Both the position numbers and the translations under genes were made by a program. The notes beneath the pieces were generated by a model that saw only the letters and a program-made list of their open reading frames with translations, searched no databases and was not told the origin of the DNA. A DNA stretch of 64,000 bases from the NCBI GenBank assembly GCA_964016875.1, contig OZ024722.1, forward strand, positions 15,754,576-15,818,575, read 5' to 3'. Origin of the DNA: Fallopia convolvulus. Taxonomy: Eukaryota > Streptophyta > Magnoliopsida > Caryophyllales > Polygonaceae. Below are positions 22,312-34,764 of the stretch, piece by piece (within the stretch, counting starts at the first letter, position 1; every line of letters begins with the position of its first letter).

Positions 22312-25310
22312 TGGACATTGGAAAAGTGCATCCTTGCAATTGAACATTCTTGTGTCTTTCAAAATATCAATCACATTCTTCCTTTGAGTCATCAAGGTGC
22401 AAGAAGAAGATCTAGCAATCTTTATTCGTTAAAAATATTTGATACCATCCAAATCATTAATAGTGAAAGCAGAATGCAAACCCTCATTTCAAAATCCGAG
22501 TTACTAGTGCAAAATAAAAAAAATCTAAGTTACTAGTCAACAAAAAGTCATCCATGTATACCAATGCAATAGTCATTTTGGCACCCACTATCATTACAAA
22601 TAATGAATAATCATGCTTAGAACACACACGCAACTTGTGTTTTTGGATGAAGCTGTCTAGAGGCTCGTTTAAGCCCATATAAAGACTTTTTAATTAAGTT
22701 GACATACCTAACCTGTTTTGGCATGAGCATACACATAAGGTGGTTTCATATAAACAGCTTCATCCAAAAAACCATGAAGAAAAGCATTGTTGATTTCAAT
22801 TTGTTTGGTAGGCCAATTTTTAGCAGTTGCAACAATAATCAAAGCTATAACAGAAGAGAACTTAGCTACTGGTGAAAAAGTTGACTTAAAATCCTTACCT
22901 TCAGCCTAATTATAACCCTTAGCCACTAATTTGGCCTTGAAACATTCTATAGAACCATCAAGACAAAATTTAACCTTGTAAACCCACTTACATCCTATTG
23001 ATTTACAATCAGCTAGTGGCTCAACTAACTCCTAAGTTTCATTATCCTCAAGTGCCTTTAACTCTTTATTTATAGCACATACCCATTGATCATCTTTAAT
23101 TGCTTGAGTGTAAGAAGTAGGCTCAAAGACTTGCATTACATTAGCCAATGAGCTTTTGTAATCAGGAGACTAAGCATTTAGGTTTGAATGAGTGACTAAA
23201 AAGGATAAAGACATAAACGGATAATTATGGATTGTAGGACATACAAAGTCTTGGTATTTTGGTGGAGGAACAATCACTCTATTAGATTTTCAAGTTAAGG
23301 GAGGAAAATCATGAGGAGAGTTAAGATCAGGTATAGGATTAAAGTCGTGAAAATTAATGTCATGATGAGAGTCATGTATGGAAGTATGCAGATTAGAAGT
23401 AGGGGTAGGAGATAATGTAGATTGAGCGGACTGTTAAGAAGTAGGTTCTGAAAAAAAAATGGTCATAAGCAAGGTTAACAAGAGGGAGTGTAAGAGAAGA
23501 TGGTATAATATATGTAGGTATAGGAGAAGGATTAGCAAAGGGCATAATATCTTATTTTAAAAACTACATCTCCACTAATAATGACCTCATGATTATCCAA
23601 ATCATATAACCTATAGCCTTTCTGAGCATATGGATAACCAATTAAAGCACATCTCTTAGCTTTAGCCCCAAACTTATCAGAATGCTTTTCGAAGGCATAA
23701 GCAAGACAACCAATAATTCTCAATCCGTCAAAGCTTGGATGTTTCCTCATTAATATCTCGAAAGGAATTTTACCACTCAAAACAAATGAAGGCATCATAT
23801 TGATCAGATATGTAGCAGATAAAATACAGTCTCCCTAGAACTTAGGATGAAATGAAGCATGAATTTCAAGTGCTCGAGCAATTTCAATCAAATGCATGTG
23901 CTTCCTCTCAACTCAACCATTTTGTTAAGGATTCCCTAGAACTGATTTCTAATGGAGTATCCCTTGGCTAGCCAAAAAATTCTGAGCATCTCTGATTAAT
24001 AATTGTTGTACCATTATCACTCCTAACACATTTCACAGTGGTATCAAACTGTCTTTGCACCAGATTAACAAATTTTACTAGAATTTGAAAAACTTGATCC
24101 TTAGCAACTAGAAGATAAGTCCATGTGACCCTACTGTGATCACCAACAATAGTTAAGAAGTATCTTGCTCCACTTATACTAGGAGTTTGATATGGACCCC
24201 AAAGGTCAATGTGAATTAGATCAAAGATTTAAGAAGCTAATGAAAAACTTCTAGCAAAAGGTTGCTTATGGTGCTTTGACAAAACATGAACTTCACATTG
24301 AAATTGTTCATTATCTCTATATGCATTACAATGCAAAAACTTTAGTTTAAACATAGAAATAAGTCCTAATCAAGCATGAAACACAGGTAAATTAATAGTT
24401 TTGGGAGCAACATCCTCCTTATTAAAAGCATTTAAAACTATATTATCAACAATATCAGAAATAATAGAATCAAGATGAACAATAGACTTTCTCAGACTTG
24501 AATCATCAACATCATTTCTTATCCTATAGAGACCTTCAACCTTGTCACATATTGCCTTACCTCCCTTAGTAGTAGGGTATTGAAAATAACATCCTTTGTT
24601 ATTAACCCAAGTCATGTAACTAGTGTTTGTAAGAAGCTTTGTAACAAAGAGAAGGTTATGCTTAAATTCAGGTACATATAATACTGAATTCAGCATTATC
24701 TCATAACTAAGAGCAACATCTCCTACATGATTAACTTGCTTAATTGTTCCATCAAGTAACCCCACCAAAATTGGTTTAGTAAGCAATCTAAACTGAATGA
24801 ATAAAGTTGAATTAAATCACATGTGATCAATGGTCGTTGTGTCAATGATCCAATCACATTCTCCTAAATTCACCTAAGCATGTAAAGCACGAGGTAATAG
24901 AAAAGTTCCTACAAAGCTTGCTGAGTAATCGACCTTTTCTTTCCCCTTGATGACCTTTAAAACCTCCTAGCAAACATAATCTATCAAAGACTTATCAATT
25001 TCTGAATTAGATCAACCATTTCTAGAAGTGCTAGCAGTCCTCTAACAATTATCAACATTAGAATCCAGTGTAATCTCCCCCTGATTATTCACATTAGCAA
25101 CCAATTTTTAATCTCTATTCTTTTCTTTCAATTCCTTATACCAGCCTAGGCATCTATGCATGCAGCTTGAAGCAAGCATCTATAGTGTGACCTTTCTCCT
25201 TATAAAAATCACACTTTCCTTAACTTCTTGCTTGTATAGTCCCTGTAGTCTCTCTTCTCAATATTATAGTTTAGCATACCCTCGATGAAATCATGCTTCT
25301 TACATTCTCT
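22312..25310 (-). pseudogene. Ty1/copia gag-protease-integrase-RT remnant
   Basis: Read on the minus strand from 25310 downwards, the remains follow copia order. A gag zinc-knuckle-like KCDFYKEKGHTIDACFKLH lies at about 25160-25215, with one Cys replaced. A protease region reading DWIIDTTTIDHM (about 24820-24860), in place of the usual DSGA, is followed by the open stretch 24786-24370. The GAG-pre-integrase and integrase core come next, with VRSDNGT near 24015 and a frame 23798-23532. RT follows, with CKWVYKVK, INNAFLHG and a YMDD box at 22547-22558. Many stops and frameshifts are present. The 5' LTR and most of gag are missing at the junction with gypsy sequence near 25320. The downstream RNase H is at 20520-21118. 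Confidence 0.85.
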
Positions 25311-25324
25311 AAAGGGGTCAACAT

Positions 25325-26010
25325 CTAGGTATGCTACTTGGTGATGGATTGCCCTTCAAGTTACATTGTTATCATGGGTCGACCTTGGATCCATGAAATG
25401 AAGACAATACTATCGAATTATCACCAGACCATCAAATTCCCAACACCTTGGGGGTACATGAAATCAACGGTGACTAGCAATTGGCTCGAGAATGCTACAA
25501 GTTGGCTCTAAAACCAACGACAACCTTGAAGACTTTATAGCAATTAAAGGATGTTAGGGGCGGTTTCGACATGTGATCTAGAATCCTAAAACATAGACGA
25601 GACAATCCTCGATAATTCTAATCCTGACTAAACAATGAAGGTCGGATTCGACTTGGATCCAAGGATTAGAGACATGGTACCGGATTTAATTTCTTAAAGA
25701 AAATAGTGACTATTTCTCCTTGTCGCATGAAGATATGTTGGGGATCATCTCAAATATCATCACCCATCGATTGAACGTTGATCCTAACCATTTGTCTGTT
25801 AAACGAAAGTGTACTCGTGTCGCATGAAGTTTGCTCCCGAAAGAAATCTGATTATGGACGAAGAAGTCTAGAAGTTGTTGGAAAAAGGAAAGATAAAGGA
25901 GGTAAAGTACCGTGATTGGCTAGCAATCGTAGTAGTAGTCACAAATCTAAACAAGACTTGCCCAAAAGACTTGTTCTCACTGCCACACAAGTGAGCTAGA
26001 CACATGAAAA
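25325..26010 (+). pseudogene. Ty3/gypsy protease-RT fragment
   Basis: A plus-strand remnant shows YIVIMGRPWIHEMKTI (about 25360-25410), the C-terminal side of a Tat-type protease. Further on come traces of the RT N-terminus: VDPNHLSVKRKC-like residues near 25780-25815 and NLNKTCPKDLFSLPH near 25945-25990. Stops and frame changes are frequent. Its type and strand fit the gag remnant at 15562-17960, so both may belong to one element broken apart by the copia insertion and deletions. Sequence similarity breaks off near 26010. Confidence 0.7.
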
Positions 26011-26274
26011 TGTTCCCCATCCTGGGAAGGTCTCTACCGGATCACCACCCTCATTGGATTGGATGCCACCCATTTGAAACAATATCATTTCTAGAAACTT
26101 ACTTTGCATTTTGTTTTATTTCACTAGAAGACTTCTACTTTACACAATTTCTTTATCACATCAACAAACAAATCTCTTTTGATTCCGTAAATCAAATAGA
26201 GCTATATCGCACGAACACGTTTTTTGGTCAATAGGATAGAGATCCTTGAACGTCTTCTCAACAACTTTCGGATT
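26011..26274. other. Spacer after the gypsy fragment, no feature seen
   Basis: A 76-codon plus-strand frame lies here, but it has no recognisable motif and overlaps the end of the gypsy remnant. I regard it as chance. Confidence 0.4.
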
Positions 26275-26583
26275 TTAGGACTCATGCTTCCCCTTGACAA
26301 ACTCTCTGATTGCTTCCAATCGAGATAACATAGAGTAGTAGGCTTCGATCTCTGCAACTTCGGCAACATGTTCCTTGTGAGTCGCTTCCATTCTTGCAAC
26401 CTTTTCCTCCAACTCTTCTACTTTTGCTTGCATCATCCTACACCCACCTGCCAGTGCTTTGATCCTCATCATCACATACTCCATAAAGCTAGCAACTTCT
26501 TGCCTTTTCTTATCAAGAGCCTCAAACTCCTTTTCAATAATCTCAAGCTTAGAGAGGCTACACTGGAAGGCTTGAGTAGACAT
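26275..26583 (-). CDS. Coiled-coil ORF of unknown origin, possibly an exon
   Basis: I do not recognise the family. A 102-codon minus-strand frame is rich in Glu, Lys, Leu and Met with heptad-like spacing (for example ALDKKRQEV, KVEELEEKVARMEAT), predicting a long coiled coil. It ends in KGKHES and a TAG. Upstream on the same strand (26780-26650) there is an open segment reading FHPPMVKKRHTGSSSQQAM, followed by a GT donor-like site, AAGGTAACC, near 26663-26671. The two could be exons of one gene. Similar Ser/Gln-rich plus coiled-coil proteins occur in plant transposon-associated genes, so it may be mobile-element debris. There is no evidence that it is expressed. Confidence 0.35.
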   Translation of the reverse strand: MSTQAFQCSLSKLEIIEKEFEALDKKRQEVASFMEYVMMRIKALAGGCRMMQAKVEELEEKVARMEATHKEHVAEVAEIEAYYSMLSRLEAIREFVKGKHES

Positions 26584-28060
26584 CCCATATAGATGAGGAA
26601 TTTAAAAAAAAGAAGAAGAAAAGAAACATGAGACTAAATATACAATAATTGACACTAGAAGGTTACCTTCCAAGCACGGGTCCCGGCTTCATTCATAGCT
26701 TGTTGGGAAGAGGAGCCCGTATGACGCTTCTTCACCATTGGGGGATGAAATCTTTGAAGGGATGGCCATAAATCAAAGGGATGACCGCCTTCTATATTAG
26801 CCACTTGCGGGGGCCCAAATGTCAAATTCTTGACAAGTGGATGGGTAGCCGCTAGAACTTCCTAAGTCTTAGGATCGATCGGAGATTTCTAATCACTCGA
26901 TTGCGTTTTCCTTTAGATCAAGGCAGTATAAGAGAGATTCGCCCTTGATCTTAGTGAGCGAGTTTTTGCAAAAGGCATCATGGAAAGAAAAAATAGCCTT
27001 TAAATAAAATAAAATGAACAAGTCACAAAGATGAAGGTGGAAACTCAAGATCTTTACCAGAAACAGGAAGTCGACACTCCAGAAGCAGAGGGAACCTTCG
27101 ACATCACCGTCAAAGGGAGCCTTTCCATATCTTCTTCAGTCTCTTCCCCGGAACTCTCTACGTAGTCCACTCCACTACTGTCACCAGATCCTACCTTGAC
27201 TTTTATGTTGGAGGATTCTTTGAGTTTCGGAAAAGACATTGTCTTTCTAAAGGTGTGTTGCGCAAGCGTAAGCTTGAGAAGCTTCCTCACCAGTTTCCCC
27301 GATGATGCTCAAGATTCAAAATTTGTTAATGCTGCAAAAAAAAGCAACGTGAGAGATGTTAAAATTCACATGAAGAAAGCACAATAGAAGTTGAGATTAA
27401 TCTTACGTCAACAACCTAGTGGTCAACAAAAAGATGCCAAAATTCGAGGCCAATGGACGCGATTTCGGAAAAAAAAAAAGAATTGGTATGTGCAATTTTT
27501 TCGTTCGCTTTTGCATTCAACATAAGAGGGTTTTTGTGTTCTTCACGTGCATGATGATCTGACCTTTTCTTACCGATGTTACTCGATACGCAAAGAGAAG
27601 ATCGTCAACGATAAAGTTGAGATGTTGAGTCCTTTCCAAATCACTTACCTAGAACAGAATCTTCCACACAAAAGGAAGAAGTTAAGCAAGGGAGATTTTT
27701 TAGAAGAGCGAAGAATTTGAGGATCAAGGGAGAAAAAGGAAATTTACCAGAAATTGTAAGAGGGAACTCGAGAGAACATGCCAATCTAAGACGGACCTAG
27801 TCTGTTTGCTCCTCCATCGACAATAGCACCACTGCGCCATTTGGGAAACCACCATGAGTGACGAGATCATTTACTTCCCGATGTGTCACAAGGCAAGGTG
27901 AATATCGCATAATTGAAGGATCCCCATTGCAGAGAACCCTTATGTTGAAATAAACCTAAATCTAGCCATAAGAAAGGAATTGAAAGGTTGCAAAAGAAAG
28001 GAGAGAAAGGAAGATTACCTTCAAAAAGAAGACTTTGGAGTGAAATTTCCAACCATCATA
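26584..28060 (-). other. Possible upstream exons of the coiled-coil gene
   Basis: Several short minus-strand open segments (27290-27054, acidic and Ser-rich; 28052-27867) alternate with AT-rich intron-like sequence and plausible splice sites. No complete chain with a start could be built, and no domain was recognised. Confidence 0.25.
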
Positions 28061-29165
28061 GAGTAATAAATAGGTGCTTGTGATGCTTCACCTCCCCGAG
28101 GAAAAGTGAGGGGCTTCTAGTGTGCCACAAGTCTCACAACAGTAGAGCGTAGGCGGTAAAAACAATCTTCAATTCCCGCCTTCTTTGATTGCTTTTAGGA
28201 GTATTGTTAGGCCCAAAAGGACTTATAGCCCAATAGATGGTTCTCGCCCGTTGGTGGTTAACATCGAGAATGGATACAATTTCTGAAAATATGGATAAGA
28301 ATGAGGGGATATGTTCCATACAAAAGGTAATATATAAAGAGGGAAAGTGGATCACAAAAAAGGATCATTGAGATCATCATCACTATAGCCTAACTTCTAT
28401 GGTTCATAACCTTTAATTTCGTGTCTCGACGAGAATCACAAAAAGGTTATAACTTTGTGTAACAATCTCACGATCAATAGAGTTTCTTTTGTCAAAATCA
28501 ATGCAAATTCATTCTTTTTATTTAAAAGATTCATTAATTGTCTAAGAGTTTCAGATCGTGATTGTCGATCGTGGCATCTCGAAGAGGACGATTAAGCAAA
28601 GCTCAACACTATTTTGTCCAAAACAGGTAGATCGGGTGGGACATTTTTACTTGCGGATTGGGTGGTGAAAAGGCTTCACTCACTCATGACCTGACCTACT
28701 TGACAACTTTACACATGACCCATTCAAGTATGCCCGACTTGGGAATTCTCTAAACAAGTGTAAAACCCTAATGCCATGTATTAATAATACATTATAAAAG
28801 TACATTTTAAATTTTATTTTGTGATTAAAGGGAAATAGAACTTTTTACAAATTATGAGTGTGAAAATTACAAGTGTCTAATGTAAACATGGAAGGGTGCA
28901 AAGTTTACCATGTTGTTATCTCTTATACTACTATATATATTATAGTGAATTAAGTCAAAACACTATAATGTAAAATTTCATAGTGTCACCAAGCTTTTGT
29001 CACCCACCCCCCTAAATCACCACATTTAAACAAAAATAATGAAATTTACTTATCATTTTAAAAAATACCTAAAATAAAATTCTTTATTAGTTCATAATTT
29101 TTTTTAGTAGGAAAGAATTAGGTTGATACAAATTCAACCTATGCCATCGTTATGGATGAGGACCT
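28061..29165. other. Intergenic sequence, no feature seen
   Basis: Mixed to AT-rich sequence. A short stretch at 28620-28750 contains 'GATCGGGTGGG' and 'CCCGACTTGGG' words that vaguely recall the hAT MITE arms, but no ends or duplication are visible. Confidence 0.4.
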
Positions 29166-29169
29166 GTAG

Positions 29170-30605
29170 TCCTGAATACGTCCTAAGTTGATGGCTACGA
29201 ATGGCTTAGACCAATAATCAAATCAACAACCTTGTTACAATTACGAGGTACATGTCCAATTCTAACTACCTCAAACGAGTGCAGCATAACCATAGTATCT
29301 GAGATTAATATCTCAATCTGCCACGTGCACGATTTGTTTCCCTTTAATGTGTTTGTTACCATAAGACTATCTCCTTTAATCATAATTTTTGTCAGGTTTT
29401 TTTGGCTTTGCATACCACCTTATACATTCCTCTTGCTTCTGCTTGAATTATGTTTCAGTGGTTGTTTGATGATGCATTTAAAGAAATAGTATTTCCATTG
29501 TGGTCCTGAATAATATATCCTACGGTTGCCAGTCTATTTTCATTTTTTTTGATTCATCTAAATCAATTTTTACGAATCCATGATTTGGTTTGATCCATTT
29601 CTTGTTCTTTAGCCTTGATTTGTAATTTTATGAATTCTTCTATGGTTCTAGAAGGTCCATCCAAGAGTTGCTTAAAGATCGTTCTATTTTTGCAGAACCA
29701 AATACTCCACCAAACTATAATTAGTTCATTAAATTTCCGAATACTCATATATTCTTTTAATTTTTGTAAAATTTTTACCATGCATTGATCGTTTTTGAGG
29801 GCTTGTGTTATGGATTCCACAAATACCAGATCAATTTTGTCTAAAGTTTGTAACGTATAGGGGCATTCTATTAGTAGATGCTTTGTTATTTCATTTGAGT
29901 GTGAGCATAACGGGCATTTTGGAGTTACTGTCGCATGTCGTTGATGTCTTTCATCGGGAGTCCCTCGGCACATATTTTCCATAAATACATTTTACATTTT
30001 GGTCTTATCTCTAATTTCAAGATCCGGTCATATTCGCAATCACGTTTATTATCCTCGTGAGATACGAAAGAGGCAGCTGAATGCGTAGAAAACCATCCAT
30101 TCTTACTCGGGAACCAGTATAATCTATCTCTAATTTGATTTTTCGGAATTATTATGGACGTCATTCGTGCTACCCATTTAGGCGAAAGTATTCCATATAG
30201 TTCCTGCTCCTTCCATTGTCCATTTGTGTCAATAAACTGTGAAACGATGGCATTGATATCAACATTTGAATCAACCTGACAAATATCCATAAGTGGTCTG
30301 TTAGTAGCCCAATGATCCTTCCAAAACCTAATAATATTCCCGTCACCGATCTGTCATATTAGCCCTTTTATAATTTCAGGTTTTAGACTTATCAATTTGT
30401 TCCACTGCCATGAAACATTTCGGGAGATTGAATATTCTAACAAATTCTTAGTCTTTAAGTATTTATCCAAGATAATACGTACGCACATATTTTTTAGTTC
30501 CGCTAGAAATTTTCACAATAATCGCATTTGTAAAACCTTATTTATGTGGATCGATTTTCTAAGTCCAAGGCCTCCCTTTTTCTTAGATGGGCATATTCTA
30601 TTGCA
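29170..30605 (-). pseudogene. L1-type plant LINE 3' end: RT tail, zf-RVT and RNase H
   Basis: Read on the minus strand, the fragment starts with CPSKKKGGLGLRK (about 30595-30560), the usual end of a plant LINE reverse transcriptase. It then passes through a frame at 30290-29925. A zinc-binding zf-RVT domain follows at 29982-29563 (CPLCSHSNEITKHLLIECPY, then VWWSIWFCKNRTIF). An RVT_3-type RNase H tail lies at 29413-29195 (KGDSLMVTNTLKGN, GHVPRNCNKVVD). Frame breaks occur near 30490, 30350, 29930 and 29560. It is 5'-truncated, as LINE copies usually are, and inactive. No clear poly-A tail was seen. Confidence 0.85.
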
Positions 30606-31309
30606 TTAGTTAAATAGCATTGTTATGAGCAAAGTGTCCTTAATTTGGTATACGTTTTTTGGGGAAACTTAGAGTGTGCCTAATTAATAAAATTGTGAAT
30701 TATTTATGCAATTTCACGTTTGGATTAAAAAAAAAAAAGCAACTAGGTAGGTGGGTTCATCGTAATGAAAAATGAATGATAAAATAAAACTATATATGGA
30801 TCGTACCCATAAATTAACAATCACATGTGTGCATAACACTATAAGAGTGAAAGTCGACAAGAAGGGGAAGGTGGGCGCACGGGAAGTCCATGGGGGAAGG
30901 GAAGAAAGGAGGCGAATAAGGCCGTCCCAGATCGGCTCAGCCCACATGTGTAACACGTATGTCTTTCCTTGTCAACATTCAATCCCACTTGTGAGTTGTG
31001 ATTACAACGATTGTCTTGAATCCACTCATCTCAACACCAGGGAGCGAGTACGTACTCGCTGACCAAACTCATGATCGATTCGTTGATATATCAACATAAA
31101 CAACTCTCCAGCTCTCGCAATTGGCTATTTTCAACAGCTGATTGACACTTGTCACGTGCACAGCTCTTCGCTTCGAAACTTGTATAAACTTACCTAGCTA
31201 TGTACGCAGGGGCTGAAAAAAGCAGGGTGCGAGCACGCTTCCATCCTGCTGCAACCCGATAGGATTACCAATTTAGCATAGAACCATGACATTATTAATC
31301 TAATACTTA
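30606..31309. other. Spacer before the mariner element, no feature seen
   Basis: No gene or repeat end recognised. A 96-codon plus-strand frame at 30772-31062 has no motif and no supporting context. Confidence 0.4.
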
Positions 31310-31531
31310 CTCCGTCCCTTTTTGTTTGTCCAGTATTCTATTTCGGGCGTCCCGAAATGTTTGTCGTACTTCCCCTTTCTTTTTTTATCTATTATTTTTT
31401 TATAAAAATACCCTCAATCAATTTCACTTTTTACACACTTTTTCACTTTTTACCCACTTTTGTTTGTCCACTATTCATCTTCTCCTACCTCCATTAAATT
31501 CCATCATACACAACCCATATTTTTTTAAGGG

Positions 31532-32624
31532 ATTTTCCTTTTGGTGCCCCTGAGCTTTTGACATTTCCTTTTGGCACCCAGGAAAAAATGTTATTCCTTT
31601 TGGTGTCCATGTACTCTTAGAAAAGTTTTTTCCATAGCCTTAATAAGGCTAAAGTCAAATTTCAGTCCATTTTTTAACACCTCCGTTAACTAGTAAAAAT
31701 TAAAACAATGGAAAAATAAAAATAAAAACCACCTTTATTATATCCGAAAGGGCGAATCTCAAATATCTCTCGACATTACTTGTTTGGTGAAGGGGGCGAC
31801 TCTCGCAAGAGAGAGAAGGGGACGCCGAAGAGACGAGGAAGCTAGCTCGATTCACTTAGGACTCAGCGAGGAGAAGAGGTCGAAGGGTTAGCCCGATTCA
31901 GGTACGGTCGGTGAAGAGGCTACGAGGAGAAGAGGCTACGGTCGGTGAGGTCGAAGGGTTTAGATTCAGTTATCGAACAGGTACAATTTTCCATGAATGC
32001 TAACCCATTTAGGGCATTAATTTTGAATTGTGAGATGGGCTTTGTGTTTTCATTGGTGTTGAATTTGTTGGTTGCTATTGATGCCTTATTCAGCACAGAA
32101 ACCCGAAATTCAGCATTGTTGTGAAATGAGACTGCTTTGTTGCCTAGCTTTGTTGCCCTGCTTTGTTGCCCCGATTTTCTGAATTTCTAGTTTAGGGAAA
32201 TTATTAATTTAGGGGCTTTCATTGGTGCTGAATTTGTTGGTTGCTATTGATGCCAGTTGGTTGCTACTCGTACACTGCTCGTCGTCCACACTACTCGTCT
32301 CCGGCACACTGCTCGTCGCTGGCACAGTCCTTCATAGAGCTTGTCATTCTTCTTGTTGTTCCTACTGGAGTAATGTCGAGAGATGATGAAATTTCAGTCA
32401 GAAAAGTTTAGATATAATAAATGTGGGTTTTTTTTTTATTTTTCCATTGTTTTTATTTTTACTAGTTAACGGAGGTGTTAAAACATAGACTGAAATTTGA
32501 CTTTTGTGTTATTAAGGCTACGGAAAGAACTTTTCTAAGAGTATAGGGGCACCAAAAGGAATAACTTTTTTTCCTGGGTACTAAAAGGAAATGTCAAAAA
32601 CTCAGGGGGCACCAAAAGAAAAAT
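31532..32624. mobile_element. Nested TIR element, arms of about 190 bp
   Basis: The sequence at 31532-31725 recurs as an imperfect reverse complement at about 32435-32624, including 'CCTTTTGGTGCCCCTGAG' type words and 'TTAACGGAGGTGTTAAAA'. Long imperfect arms around a non-coding, partly GA-rich interior fit a non-autonomous MULE-like element. No clear flanking duplication was found. It lies just inside the left end of the mariner element and must be the later insertion. A solitary relative of its arm appears near 6130-6240. Confidence 0.68.
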
Positions 32625-32899
32625 TTGTTAACGTTAAAAATACAAATTGCATTTTTAATCCAATTTTCCATTTTTTCCACACTTTCCATTTTTTAGGGTT
32701 TTTCCTTCTTTTTTTTGTTGGACTGAAAAAGCAAGCAAGTCCATTTGTAGCCATTTGTATCGAGATCCATTTGTAGCCATTGTGTTGTTGGGCAAGCTAG
32801 CAAATGGATTGATCCATTTCTCGAGCCCAATTGCTTGATCCATCTCATAATCTCATTGCTCCATGAAAACCCAAAAAAAGCTCTAGAAAGCTCCATTTA

Positions 32900-34045
32900 T
32901 AAATGCCCCATTGCTATGGCCACCACTCTCTCTCGGGCCCAAATGGTTGATCCATCTCTTTGATCCATTTCTAACCCTAAAAAGCTCTAGAAAGCTCCAT
33001 TTTAAGCGATGTTCCATTGCTCTAGCCGCCACTCTCTCTCGATCTCTCTCAACACTCTCTCAAACCCTAATGGCAGTTGAGCCTTCTCCCTCTCGATCTC
33101 TCACTAAATATCTCGATTTCTCTCGTTTGGATCTCAATTCTCTCATTCCACTTTCGATTGAGCGATAGATTGCTCTATTCTTGCTCTGGATTGCTCGAAG
33201 TATCCTCGTTCTTGGAGCGCGCTTTCGATTTCTGTGGAGCTTTCTTGAGATCCGTCTTCGTTTTTTGTTGGTGGTGCTCGATCCTTGCTCTCAAGCTCTC
33301 GATCTCTCAAAAAGGTATGTCAATCTCTCGATCTCTTCGTTCCTCGCGATGTTTTCTCGATCTCTCTGGATCTCGATTTTTCCTCTCTCGTTTTTGCTTT
33401 GACTCTCTCGATTTGTCTCTAGATCTCGATTTTTTCTTGATCTCTGACTCTCTCGATTTTTTCCTCTCTCGTTTTTGCTTTGACTCTCTCGATTTGTCTC
33501 TATTTATCTTCGATCGCTTTGTTTCGTTTTTGGATCTCGATTGAGATCAAAATTTTGTCCGAATCTCATGATTTTTTGCTTTGAATCCCTATTTTTTTGC
33601 TTTGAATCTCCAAATCTATACATGCTTTCTCCCTCTCGATCTCTCTTTTTCGTTGTTGCTTTCAATCTCTCGTTTTTTCCTTCGATCTCTCATTTTCTCT
33701 CTTTAATTTTTGCTCTCTCTATTTATTTGCTAAAGATCTCTCGTACTCTCTGTTTTTTGCCTCAAGATTTCTCGTTCTCTCTTATTTCCTCTCTCGTTTT
33801 TGTGGCAAAATCTTTCTTTTTCTCTCTCTGATTTTTCCTCTCGATGTTTTTTTTTTGCTCCTTGATCTCTCGTACTCTCTGTTTTTTGGCTCAAGATCTG
33901 TCGTTTTTTTCTTGGATCTCTCATTTCCTCTCTTTGTTTTTTCCTCTCTCTTTTTTTGCTCAAGTTCTTTCGTACTCTCTTATTTCATCTCTTTGTTTTT
34001 CATTCGATCTCTCATTATCTCTCTCTGTTGTTTTGTGTAATGCAG
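32900..34045 (+). other. CT-rich leader and intron-like segment inside the mariner element
   Basis: About 1.1 kb is dominated by CTCTCGATCT-type words. A good donor (AAAAAG|GTATGT, exon end 33314) and a good acceptor (TGTAATGCAG, ending 34045) would define a 731-bp intron in the 5' leader of the ORF at 34077. The open frames in the CT-rich part (for example 33077-33544) are low-complexity products of the repeat and are not taken as genes. Confidence 0.45.
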
Positions 34046-34076
34046 GTCCCCTGAGTACGAGAGATCTTTAGTTCAC

Positions 34077-34361
34077 ATGAGTTGTGAATCAGATAGCGAC
34101 GACTATGATGGTCCCCTGCCATCTGATGAAACTGAGTCGTATGAATGCTCTGATTATCCGAATTGTGAGTGGGGAAATGAATACGTTGGCAACCACTCCT
34201 ACAGTCCCCGATGGTCTGAATCTACAATTGAATGTGATATTGAGAATGATGTTGATCATGCTTGTGTTGAATCTCATCATGCGCCCCCTGGGAATGCTGT
34301 GTTGCCTAATGTTGAAGAGGATGCCTCTGAAAATGTCCCCTTTAAAAATGAGGAAGCGTAA
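34077..34361 (+). CDS. Acidic 94-residue ORF within the mariner element
   Basis: I recognise no family. The frame starts with ATG 32 bases after a strong splice acceptor and ends TAA. The product is very acidic (many Asp, Glu and Ser; for example CESDSDDYDG near the N-terminus and VEEDASENV near the C-terminus) with scattered Tyr, Cys and Trp. It has no membrane segment or signal peptide. It lies on the opposite strand to the transposase and convergent with it. It may be an accessory gene of the element or captured host sequence. Absence of stops over 94 codons in otherwise AT-rich DNA is suggestive only. Confidence 0.4.
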   Translation: MSCESDSDDYDGPLPSDETESYECSDYPNCEWGNEYVGNHSYSPRWSESTIECDIENDVDHACVESHHAPPGNAVLPNVEEDASENVPFKNEEA

Positions 34362-34764
34362 CTAAGATATATCCCCTTCTCCTTATCCTTATTACATTAT
34401 GAGAATGAGAATGCTTGCTTTGTTGTGATGTGTGACTTGTTTGAGATTGTTGATGATGCTTTGTTGTTGCTATGGAATGTTGATTGTTGTTGCTGGTGTG
34501 AGTCCCCTGATGTTGTTCATGTCCCCTTCTCTCTCTATTTTTTTGCTCAAGATCTCTCGTACTCTCTTAATTCCTCTCTCTGTTTTGCTTTCGATCTCTC
34601 ATTTTCTCTTTGTTACTGGTGTGAGTCCCCTGATGTTGTTGCTGCAAAACTCTTATTTGTTCTGTTGCATTTATAGTTTTTCAATGATGAAATCTTCATT
34701 AAAACTGAGATGCAAATTCATTTATGCACTTTGATTTTGTGTCAATAATGCTTTGATTTTGTGT

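Noticed and set aside
22148..22536. Frames with poly-Cys, poly-Val or poly-Leu runs and the antisense poly-Gln frame
   Set aside because: They read through the (TTG)n tail of the RTE LINE.
28134..28355. 73-codon minus-strand frame
   Set aside because: No recognisable motif or exon context; composition is like the surrounding intergenic DNA.
33077..33963. Several open frames of 60-155 codons in both directions
   Set aside because: All arise from the CTCTCGATCT-type low-complexity sequence and are rich in Ser/Leu/Phe or Arg/Glu/Lys, as expected of the repeat.
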